This document shows, piece by piece, positions 1-6,404 of a stretch of 14,063 nucleotides of DNA (position 1 is the first letter of the stretch; every line of letters starts with the position of its first letter). The DNA lies in contig CAYSAG010000123.1 in NCBI GenBank assembly GCA_964428935.1, positions 1 through 14,063 of the forward strand, in the 5' to 3' direction. Source of the stretch: JAADHY01 sp964428935 (GTDB taxonomy: Bacteria > Planctomycetota > Planctomycetia > Planctomycetales > Planctomycetaceae). Below the pieces are notes generated by a model that was given only the letters and a program-made list of their open reading frames with translations, was not told the DNA's origin and did not search any database. A program made the position numbers and the translations under genes.

Positions 1-555
1 GGAAAGTACGGGCTGTTTGTTCTGGCCGGCTTGGCGGGAGTGTTCTACTTGGTCCGGAATTGGGCTCGGAGCGACCAGGGGCGGCTGGTCGTCGACCGGT
101 GGAAAATCAATTTGCCGATCTTCGGACCGATTTTCCTCAACACGGCCATTTCCCGGTTCTGCCGAGTGTTGGGCACGTTGCTCAAGAACGGCGTTCCGCT
201 GCTCAAGGCCTTGGAAATCAGCAGCCAATCGGCTGGAAATCGGTTGCTGGCAGACGCCATTGTTGAGTCGGCCGAGAACATTTCAGCGGGCGACACGCTG
301 TCGAAACCCTTGGCGGCTTGCGGGCTGATTCCCAAGCCGATCATGGCCATGATTACGGTTGCCGAAGAGGCGAATAATTTGGAGACGGTGTTGGTCAACA
401 TCGCCGACAACCTGGACCGGAAGGTAACGCGGCAGCTGGACTTGATGGTTCGCATGGTCGAACCCATGCTGCTGCTGATCATGGGAACGGTCATTTTGTT
501 CGTGATCGTCGCTTTGCTGTTGCCTGTGTTCGAGATGAGTGCCACGCTGGGTTGA
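1..555 (+). CDS. gspF: Type II secretion inner-membrane protein GspF, C-terminal part (5' truncated)
   Basis: The reading frame is open from base 1 to the TGA at 553-555, so only the last 184 residues of a roughly 400-residue protein are present. GspF is the polytopic platform protein that contacts the GspE ATPase and GspL. What is seen is a transmembrane stretch at the extreme left, a cytoplasmic helical domain with the family pattern RFCRVLGTLLKNGVPLLKAL, then GDTLSKPLAACGLIPKPIMAMITVAEEANNLETVL, and a closing hydrophobic helix (MLLLIMGTVILFVIVALLLPVF) preceded by the typical VEPML. This is the second T2SSF domain plus the last membrane helix. Type IV pilus PilC belongs to the same family, but the pseudopilin genes that follow favour GspF. 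It is followed by a 123-base gap before gspG. Confidence 0.93.
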   Translation, partial: GKYGLFVLAGLAGVFYLVRNWARSDQGRLVVDRWKINLPIFGPIFLNTAISRFCRVLGTLLKNGVPLLKALEISSQSAGNRLLADAIVESAENISAGDTLSKPLAACGLIPKPIMAMITVAEEANNLETVLVNIADNLDRKVTRQLDLMVRMVEPMLLLIMGTVILFVIVALLLPVFEMSATLG

Positions 556-661
556 GCGGCGGACGCGCGGGCGGGTCGACGCGGGCACGCGGCAGAGCGG
601 CGTTGTCTCGGTCGTTTCGGAAACACCAGTCGAACGAAGAGTGGGTTGCACTCAGGCACAG

Positions 662-668
662 AAAGGAG
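662..668 (+). promoter_or_regulatory. Ribosome binding site of gspG
   Basis: AAAGGAG lies 10 bases before the ATG at 679, and a second purine run (AAAGGGG, 669-675) is closer. It supports the ATG at 679 over the in-frame TTG at 646, which would add 11 residues without a ribosome binding site of its own. Confidence 0.6.
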
Positions 669-678
669 AAAGGGGACC

Positions 679-1338
679 ATGACTGCTAGAAGGTTGCGGG
701 AACGGACCGACAGGAAACGGCGCGGCGGCTTCACGTTGATCGAGCTGCTCATCGTGATGGCCATTCTGGTGCTGTTGGTCTCGCTGGTCGGACCACGGCT
801 GTTGGGCAGCAAGAAGAAGGCCGACATTGGAGCCGCAAAGGCGCAGATTGGGTTGTTCGAGGCGGCGCTGGAGCGGTTTGCCCTGGACATGGGGCGGTAC
901 CCCACGACCGAAGAGGGGTTGCAGGCGTTGATTACGCCGCCCTCGGGCGATTCGCTCGGCACGACCGGCGGGACCTCGGACTTGGGTGTCGGCACAGAGC
1001 CGACGGACCTGTCGTCTGGTCTGGACACCGGCATGGGCACCACCGGCACCTCGACGGCCAGCACGACGTCCCGCTGGGACGGCCCGTACCTGAAGAAAAA
1101 CGAAATCCCGCTGGACCCGTGGGGCAATCCGTACCAGTACGAGTACCCCTCGACGCACGGCAACGGTGACAACCCGGACATTTGGTCGTTCGGCCCGGAC
1201 GGCCAGGACGGCACCGAGGACGACATTACCAACTGGGGTCCGGGCAGCGGCGGCTCGGGCACCGGGACGACCGAGCCGGGAATGAACGACCTGGGTGGGT
1301 CGCAGCAACCGCTGGCCCCCGAGCTCCCGCCTGAGTAA
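679..1338 (+). CDS. gspG: Major pseudopilin GspG with a Gly/Thr/Ser-rich insert
   Basis: This 219-residue protein is the main subunit of the T2SS pseudopilus, which pushes substrates through the outer-membrane channel. The N-terminus is a type IV prepilin leader: basic residues, then RRGG|FTLIELLIVMAIL, with cleavage predicted after Gly17 and Glu at +5 (residue 22). The GspG core follows (RYPTTEEGLQAL, then WDGPYLKK and PLDPWGNPYQYEYP, residues 133-157). The acidic loop PDIWSFGPDGQDGTEDDI (166-183) matches the calcium-binding loop of the family. Two additions are unusual. One is a low-complexity segment at about residues 89-131, between the helix and the WxGPYL motif. The other is a tail of about 33 residues rich in Gly, Ser and Pro. 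Typical GspG proteins are about 140 residues. The call is firm; the role of the insert is unknown. Confidence 0.95.
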   Translation: MTARRLRERTDRKRRGGFTLIELLIVMAILVLLVSLVGPRLLGSKKKADIGAAKAQIGLFEAALERFALDMGRYPTTEEGLQALITPPSGDSLGTTGGTSDLGVGTEPTDLSSGLDTGMGTTGTSTASTTSRWDGPYLKKNEIPLDPWGNPYQYEYPSTHGNGDNPDIWSFGPDGQDGTEDDITNWGPGSGGSGTGTTEPGMNDLGGSQQPLAPELPPE

Positions 1339-1355
1339 CAACCCTTCCTGGCAAC

Positions 1356-2411
1356 GTGACCGGAATGGCAATGAACGGCGGCCGGTGCAAACAAACAGGG
1401 TGTGGCCCGCCTCGCCGCGGCTTCACCCTGTTTGAGCTTCTCGTTGTGTTGGCCTTGCTCGGTCTGCTGGTCGGACTGGGCTGGCCGGCACTGCAGAGGT
1501 CGCTGGTTCGAGCTCGGCTCCGGCACGCTGCGCGAATGCTGAAAGTCCAACTGGCCAAGACCCGCCTGAAGGCCATTCGGACCGGCGTTCCTTACCGGTT
1601 CAGCTACCAGCCCGGCGGCTCGCAGTTCCAGTTGGCTCCCCTTGGGTCCCAACCCGCCGGCTCCAGCGAAGTGTTGCCGGCGGACGCGTGGACGGACTCC
1701 ACGCCCGCCGGCCTTTCGTCGGACTCTTCCCCGCCCTCCTTCGGAGCCTCGGCGGCGACTGCCGAAGAGCCGACGGCGGCGGAGCCGCTAGCCGCTGGCT
1801 GCGACATGTGTGAAGCTTGCGAGCCGCTGTGGTTGCCTCAGGGCGTCACGTTCGCGGACCCGGCGGTCGAGGAGTTCGTGGAAAACTCGAGCTTGAGCGA
1901 GTCGTTGGCGCAGGCCGCCGCCGGTCAGCAGACGGCCGCCAGCACCAGCATGGGACCGGTTCGACTGGACGCACCGCCGTGGGTCATTCAGTGGAACCAG
2001 CCGCCGCCGGTCCAGACCGAGCTGGTCGAGGCCGCCGACACGGGGAGCGGGCTGGCTACGGGAGCGGCTTTGGACACGTCTTCGGGTGCCGGTTCGTTCT
2101 CCTCAGGAACCACCGGCGCTGTCTCGCCGCCCGCCGACAGCTCGACGGCCTCCGCCGAGGAAATGCTGGTGCCGCTGATTTTTCAGCCGGACGGGCAGAC
2201 GCAAAACGCTCGCTTGACTTTGTTGGGACCCCGGGGTTACCGCGTCGACATTTTCGTCCGCGGCCTGACAGGCGAGATTTGGGTCAGCGACATTTACCGC
2301 GTGGTGCCGGAAGACACGGCTCTGGACACCTCGACGCAACCGACCGACCAGACCGCGACCGCTCCCGGTGCTCCGCCACCGACGGGACCGAGCGGCTTCG
2401 GACAGCCCTGA
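1356..2411 (+). CDS. gspH: GspH-like minor pseudopilin, greatly enlarged
   Basis: The protein has 351 residues from the GTG at 1356. In-frame ATGs at 1365 and 1371 are equally possible, as none has a clear ribosome binding site. The leader PPRRG|FTLFELLVVLALLGLLVGLGWPAL predicts cleavage after Gly22 with Glu at +5. The next helix (RARLRHAARMLKVQLAKTRLKAIRTGVPYRFSY) is the GspH pattern, and the C-terminal segment LIFQPDGQTQNARLTLLG...VDIFVRGLTGEIWVSDI (residues 274-313) is its closing beta-sheet. Between them, about residues 95-270 form a long Ala/Ser/Pro/Glu/Gly-rich region, making the protein about twice normal size. That region holds a cysteine cluster CDMCEAC (149-155). A Pro/Thr-rich tail follows residue 318. 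GspH sits in the pseudopilus tip complex or along the fibre. The family call rests on the two ends and the position after gspG. Confidence 0.82.
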   Translation: MTGMAMNGGRCKQTGCGPPRRGFTLFELLVVLALLGLLVGLGWPALQRSLVRARLRHAARMLKVQLAKTRLKAIRTGVPYRFSYQPGGSQFQLAPLGSQPAGSSEVLPADAWTDSTPAGLSSDSSPPSFGASAATAEEPTAAEPLAAGCDMCEACEPLWLPQGVTFADPAVEEFVENSSLSESLAQAAAGQQTAASTSMGPVRLDAPPWVIQWNQPPPVQTELVEAADTGSGLATGAALDTSSGAGSFSSGTTGAVSPPADSSTASAEEMLVPLIFQPDGQTQNARLTLLGPRGYRVDIFVRGLTGEIWVSDIYRVVPEDTALDTSTQPTDQTATAPGAPPPTGPSGFGQP

Positions 2412-2491
2412 GCCGGCCCGACGTTTGGTGGTGCCGAGGGCGAATTCGGCTGGTTGCTTCGAGGCAAGGCCGTGCCGCAACTCCTGGGCAA

Positions 2492-2496
2492 GAAGG
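2492..2496 (+). promoter_or_regulatory. Ribosome binding site deciding the gspI start
   Basis: GAAGG lies 7 bases before the GTG at 2504. The same motif and spacing precede the GTG start of gspK. No other start codon in this frame lies between the end of gspH and the prepilin cleavage site. Confidence 0.55.
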
Positions 2497-2503
2497 TGGA
2501 GCC

Positions 2504-3112
2504 GTGCGGAGGCCGACTGGCGACAAGGCGACTTGCGACAAGACACCCTCAACGGGCGCACGGCGTTGGTCCCGCTGCCGATCGCTGTCCGTCCGAGCTG
2601 CCACGCTCGGGCCGCGAACGCGGTGTGGCTTTTCAATCATTGAAATTCTGCTTTCCACGGCCATTCTGCTGGGAAGCATCATTGTCATTGGCGAGCTGAT
2701 TGGAATTGGACGGAAGCACGCCGAGGCTGCTCGCGGGCGAGCCACCGCGCAGGTCCTTTGTCAGAACAAGATGAACGAAATCCTTTGCGGACTGGCTCCG
2801 TTGGAACCGGTCGAGGCGGAAATGCTGGAGCCCGGGCCGGGCGGCAGTTCGCTGGACGAAGAGGGCACCGCTTTGGAGGCGACGGCCGGAACGGCAACGG
2901 TGCCCGAGTCGGTCGAGGGCGAGCCGGTCTGGTGGTACTCGGTCGAACTGCTCGGCTCGGCCGCTCCCGGCCTGACCGTGGTCCGCGTTACCGTGTGGCA
3001 AGCCTTGCAGCCGGACGACCCTCCGCGCTACGCGTACTCTCTGGTTCGCTGGGTTCGAGCCGCAGCGGCGCCGGCTGGTGAAGAAGCGTCGGACTGGGGG
3101 GCGGGTTTCTAA
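2504..3112 (+). CDS. gspI: GspI-like minor pseudopilin
   Basis: The frame stays open far upstream inside gspH, but that part is a shadow. The GTG at 2504, with GAAGG 7 bases before it, gives a 202-residue protein. A long basic leader of 42 residues ends in RTRCG|FSIIEILLSTAILLGSIIVIGEL, with Glu at +5 (residue 47). The helix continues with AEAARGRATAQVLCQNKMNEIL, the characteristic GspI region. After an acidic, Gly-rich linker (about residues 100-140) comes VWWYSVELLGSAAPGLTVVRVTVWQ (142-166), the family's C-terminal strands. GspI nucleates the tip with GspJ and GspK. The protein is longer than the usual GspI of about 125 residues, because of leader, linker and tail. Its TAA overlaps the gspJ ATG as TAATG, implying translational coupling. 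A leader this long is somewhat unusual. Confidence 0.83.
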   Translation: MRRPTGDKATCDKTPSTGARRWSRCRSLSVRAATLGPRTRCGFSIIEILLSTAILLGSIIVIGELIGIGRKHAEAARGRATAQVLCQNKMNEILCGLAPLEPVEAEMLEPGPGGSSLDEEGTALEATAGTATVPESVEGEPVWWYSVELLGSAAPGLTVVRVTVWQALQPDDPPRYAYSLVRWVRAAAAPAGEEASDWGAGF

Positions 3113-4401
3113 TGGCCTCTGACAGGGACAAACTGCGTCGGCGGGCTGCCCACCGCGGCTTGACGCTCATGGAAATGATTGTCGCCATGCTGCTCATGGC
3201 GACCCTGCTGGCCGGTCTGTGGAGCCTGCTGCACATTGTCACGCGGTTGTTTGGGACGGGCAGCCAAGTGGCGGTCGAAGCTCAATTGGTTCGTTCCCTG
3301 GTCGCTCAATTTCAGACGGACCTGCAGTCGGTCATTCCGCCGCCCGAGCAGACGGAAATCGACACGGGGCTGGTCGAAGGAAACTCGACGGAACCATCCG
3401 GTCGTTCCGGGACCGGTCGTTGGCAACCGGCCAGAGCTTCCAGCGGCTCGCTGCCTCACTTCGGCCTGGTCGGAGACAGCCGGTCGCTGTACCTGTCGGT
3501 CTTGCAGGCGGCGCGTCCGAGCGTGGAAGAACAGTTGGCGGCCGAAGCACAGTTGCAGGACGACGGGCTCGGGACCGAGCCGGCTCTGCAGGGAACCGAC
3601 TTCAGTGTGTCCAGCGAAGGAGGCACGCTGCCGGGAACGGACGCCGAACTGGAAGAGCGAGCCGCGTTCGCTCCCGAGCTGCGAATGGTGGCCTACACGT
3701 TCCGCTCGCCGCTCGAGCCGGACGCTCTGAACCAAGCGGCGACCGAGCCGGTCCCGCCGTCCGGGCTGGTCCGACGCGACGTCCCCTGGGAGAAGGCTCC
3801 CGACCTGGTTCAGGTGAGCCGCTCGTCGGGCACGCTGGCGCCCACGGTGGCCTCCGGGTTCAACGAGTACTCCGTGGTCGGGCAGTCGGCGGCTAGCGAC
3901 CTTTCGACGGCCGAGGACTGGGCGACCGACGTTCTTTCGGAGCAGCCGCAGTTTGGCGGGCCGGACGTCACGGTTGTGCCGGAAGTGGTCGACGTGCAGT
4001 TCCGTTACTTCGACGGTCAGACGTGGCAGAGTTCGTGGGACAGCCTTCAAAGCGGCAAGCTGCCGCTGGCGGTCGAGGTGACCTTTCGGGTCCTGACGCA
4101 GAACGAGCTGAAGGAAGCCCGCGAGCAGCTCGGCTTGGAGGCCCAAGCGGGGCCGCAGGTCGAGTCGGCTGCTGAGACGGGGACGCTCCCGACCGGGGCG
4201 CTGGACGAGTCGACCGGGTTGCAACCGGGAATGGACGGCACGGAAGGGGAAGCGGCTCTGGAATTGCCTTCGGGACGGACGTACCGGGCGGTGATTTACC
4301 TTCCGGCAGCACAGCAGAGGCCGACCGCGTCCGGCGGACCGGCGGACAATGGGGAACCGGCCCCGCAGGACATTTTGGAGTTCACGGTGCCTGGCTTTTG
4401 A
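3112..4401 (+). CDS. gspJ: GspJ-like minor pseudopilin, enlarged
   Basis: The protein has 429 residues, about twice the usual GspJ. The ATG overlaps the gspI stop. The leader AAHRG|LTLMEMIVAMLLMATLLAGLWSLL predicts cleavage after Gly16 with Glu at +5 (residue 21), followed by the amphipathic helix VEAQLVRSLVAQFQTDLQSV. The diagnostic GspJ block is near residues 290-326: VVDVQFRYFDGQTWQSSWDSL, then LPLAVEVTFRV. The segments at about 80-110, 135-185, 240-280 and 335-385 are extra, rich in Gly, Ser, Glu, Ala and Thr. In known systems GspJ forms the tip complex with GspI and GspK, and the immediately adjacent genes agree. A 178-base gap with a small hairpin separates it from gspK. Confidence 0.85.
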   Translation: MASDRDKLRRRAAHRGLTLMEMIVAMLLMATLLAGLWSLLHIVTRLFGTGSQVAVEAQLVRSLVAQFQTDLQSVIPPPEQTEIDTGLVEGNSTEPSGRSGTGRWQPARASSGSLPHFGLVGDSRSLYLSVLQAARPSVEEQLAAEAQLQDDGLGTEPALQGTDFSVSSEGGTLPGTDAELEERAAFAPELRMVAYTFRSPLEPDALNQAATEPVPPSGLVRRDVPWEKAPDLVQVSRSSGTLAPTVASGFNEYSVVGQSAASDLSTAEDWATDVLSEQPQFGGPDVTVVPEVVDVQFRYFDGQTWQSSWDSLQSGKLPLAVEVTFRVLTQNELKEAREQLGLEAQAGPQVESAAETGTLPTGALDESTGLQPGMDGTEGEAALELPSGRTYRAVIYLPAAQQRPTASGGPADNGEPAPQDILEFTVPGF

Positions 4402-4504
4402 CGGGGGTCGGGCTGCAAGTCCGCGGGCTGGGCGAACCGTGGGGGCTGTCGCTCGGCGGAGCTCGACGAACCAAGAAACGTAGGCAAGCCGGCGAGCAGG
4501 CCAT

Positions 4505-4525
4505 TGGAAGCAACGCACGCTTCCA
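4505..4525 (+). promoter_or_regulatory. Short inverted repeat between gspJ and gspK
   Basis: TGGAAGC (4505-4511) pairs with GCTTCCA (4519-4525) around a 7-base loop: a perfect 7-base-pair stem in the longest gap inside the gsp cluster. It has no T-run after it, so it is not an obvious terminator. It could be a transcript-processing or attenuating structure, or chance. Confidence 0.3.
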
Positions 4526-4567
4526 GGAGCACGGCAGGACCAGCTCGCCCAGCGGCGGCAAGGGCAC

Positions 4568-4572
4568 GAAGG
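4568..4572 (+). promoter_or_regulatory. Ribosome binding site deciding the gspK start
   Basis: GAAGG lies 7 bases before the GTG at 4580. The frame is closed upstream by TAG at 4481-4483 and contains no other start codon between, so the GTG is the only reasonable start. Confidence 0.65.
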
Positions 4573-4579
4573 TCGAGCG

Positions 4580-6301
4580 GTGACACGGCGATTGTCGACA
4601 AGGCGGAGCAGGCCAAGACGCGGCCGGCCGGTCGCGTGGACGGAGCGGGTGCGTCCGAAGCGACCTGCTCCGGGCACCGAGCGCCGTGGCATTGTGCTCA
4701 TTGTCGTGACCATTGTCGTGGTCATGGCCGGGCTGGCTGGGTTTGCTTTCGTGGCGCTGATGGAAACGGAGCACAAGGCCATTCGCGCTCGCGGACAGGA
4801 ACAGCAGTTGAACGCCGCGCTGCAGTCGGCCGTGGAGTACTTGAAGGTGTTGGTGGAACAAGGAAGTCCGGCCGCGGGTTACTCGGACCAGTCGGGCGTG
4901 GGTTACGGTGCCGAGTACCCGGGTGAGTTTCTCAGCGACTTCGCTGCGAGCGGCTCGGCGACCTACTGGTACGACAACCCGTCTTTGTTTCGAGCGGTTC
5001 CGCTGGCGACGGACGGCGCTGCCGGCAGTGACGTTCGCTTCAGCATTGTTTCGGCTCGGCTGGGCGAGGAAGGCGTGGTCGGCGTTCGGTTCGGTTTGGT
5101 CGACGAGTCGAGCCGTCTGAACATGCTGGCCTTGGTCGAGTGGGACCGGCTGCAGCCTGGAACGGGCCGGGAAGCTTTGATGAAACTGCCCAACATGACC
5201 GAGTCGCTGGCGGACGCGCTGCTGGACTGGGTCGACCCAGACTCGACCCGACGGCCGTTCGGGGCCGAGTCGGACTACTACCAGTCGCTCGCTCCGCCCT
5301 ACGGGGCACGCAACGGCCGGCCGGAATCGATGGAAGAGCTGCTGCTGGTCCGTGACGTCACACGCAGTCTGCTGTTCGGCGCCGACGTGAACCGGAACTA
5401 CCGGGTCGAGGCGAACGAGCAGCAAATGGCGTCGGTCGAGTTGGAGACGGGAGGGTCTGGAAGTCTGCCGTGGGCGGAGCTGTTGACGTTCTACAGCGCG
5501 GAGCGGAACGTCTCGCCAGACGGCTACCGCCGGGTGAACGTCAACGACGACAACCTGCGTGAACTGTACGACCGACTGGCTCAGGTGCTGACCGAGGAGC
5601 AGGCTCGGTTCTTGATTGCTTACCGCCAGTACGGGCCGTACGAGGGGAACCAGCCGGCCAGCGAGGAGGCGAACGTGCGGCTGGACTTTCGCGAGCCGGC
5701 TCGCTACCGACTGACCAGCCTGCTGGACGTCGTGGACGTCAAGGTGCGGGTGCCTCAGGGACGCCGGTCGGTCGTCTTGGCCAGCCCGTTCACCAGCGAC
5801 CCGGGCCAGTTGGCGGAGTACCTTCCTCGAATGCTCGACTACCTGTCGCTGACCGACGCCGAGGTGCTGGTCGGTCGAATCAACGTGAATTTGGCACCGT
5901 ACCCGGTCCTGCTGGCCATTCCGGGCATGACGGCGGACGTGGCGGAGAAAATTCTGGCCTCCCGCGGCTCGGCGGCTGCCGGCAACGTCGCCTGGCTGCT
6001 GACCGACAACGTGGTCGACCTGGAAACAATGAAAAGGATTTTGCCGTACATTACGGCTCGGGGAGACGTGTACCGGGCGCAAATTGTAGCTTTTGCGGAA
6101 CCGAAGGGGCCTGTACGGCGTGCCGAAGTGGTGGTCGACGGTACGCGACGCCCGGCGCGGCAAGTATACTGGAAAGAGTTGAGCGGCTTGGGAGCTGGGT
6201 TTGCGTTGGCGGAAATCGGCGGCGGTGAAGCTTTCTACGAGGCGGGTGGAGCGGCCGCGGGTGGCTGGTCGGAGTCGCTTCCGGTCGGGACGGGCGAGTG
6301 A
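4580..6301 (+). CDS. gspK: GspK-like pseudopilus tip protein with three NxN/helix-hairpin-helix-like segments
   Basis: The 573-residue protein starts at GTG. Its basic leader ends in ERRG|IVLIVVTIVVVMAGLAGFAFVAL (residues 34-60). The +5 position is Val, not Glu, as is normal for GspK, the large subunit capping the pseudopilus. The GspK domain is clear: VDESSRLNMLAL (174-185), LADALLDWVDPDSTRRPFGAESDYYQSLAPPYGARNG (210-246) and ESMEELLLVRDVTRSLL (249-265). Two further segments have the pattern 'rvNvN-x-L-x-A-x-I-x-R': YRRVNVNDDN...EEQARFLIAYRQ (317-350) and VGRINVNLAPYPVLLAIPGMTADVAEKILASR (431-462). These resemble the helix-hairpin-helix repeats of GspK and ComEA. Usual GspK is about 320 residues, so the second half is an addition. 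The C-terminus is Gly-rich. GspK is expected to hold the GspI-GspJ pair at the fibre tip. Confidence 0.9.
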   Translation: MTRRLSTRRSRPRRGRPVAWTERVRPKRPAPGTERRGIVLIVVTIVVVMAGLAGFAFVALMETEHKAIRARGQEQQLNAALQSAVEYLKVLVEQGSPAAGYSDQSGVGYGAEYPGEFLSDFAASGSATYWYDNPSLFRAVPLATDGAAGSDVRFSIVSARLGEEGVVGVRFGLVDESSRLNMLALVEWDRLQPGTGREALMKLPNMTESLADALLDWVDPDSTRRPFGAESDYYQSLAPPYGARNGRPESMEELLLVRDVTRSLLFGADVNRNYRVEANEQQMASVELETGGSGSLPWAELLTFYSAERNVSPDGYRRVNVNDDNLRELYDRLAQVLTEEQARFLIAYRQYGPYEGNQPASEEANVRLDFREPARYRLTSLLDVVDVKVRVPQGRRSVVLASPFTSDPGQLAEYLPRMLDYLSLTDAEVLVGRINVNLAPYPVLLAIPGMTADVAEKILASRGSAAAGNVAWLLTDNVVDLETMKRILPYITARGDVYRAQIVAFAEPKGPVRRAEVVVDGTRRPARQVYWKELSGLGAGFALAEIGGGEAFYEAGGAAAGGWSESLPVGTGE

Positions 6302-6404
6302 GTCGGGTGGCGGAGCCGAGGTCCCACCAAAGTCCCTCACCTCGCAGACCGTTTTGCTCCCCCCGACGGTCCACTGAGCATTGTTTCGAACTTGCGGCAT
6401 TCCC

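Noticed and set aside
45..1652. Long open frame on the minus strand, 535 codons, opposite gspF-gspG-gspH
   Set aside because: It is antisense to three genes with clear family motifs; its translation has no recognisable domain and the openness is expected in GC-rich coding DNA.
1817..2503. N-terminal extension of the gspI frame reaching back into gspH
   Set aside because: It overlaps the C-terminal GspH motif in another frame; a prepilin leader cannot be over 270 residues, and a good GTG start with ribosome binding site exists at 2504.
679..6301. Type IV pilus operon instead of a T2SS
   Set aside because: The GspG calcium loop, the H-I-J-K order, the GspJ W-x-x-x-W block and an E5-less GspK are T2SS features; PilM/N/O/P resemblance in the last two genes is expected from shared ancestry.
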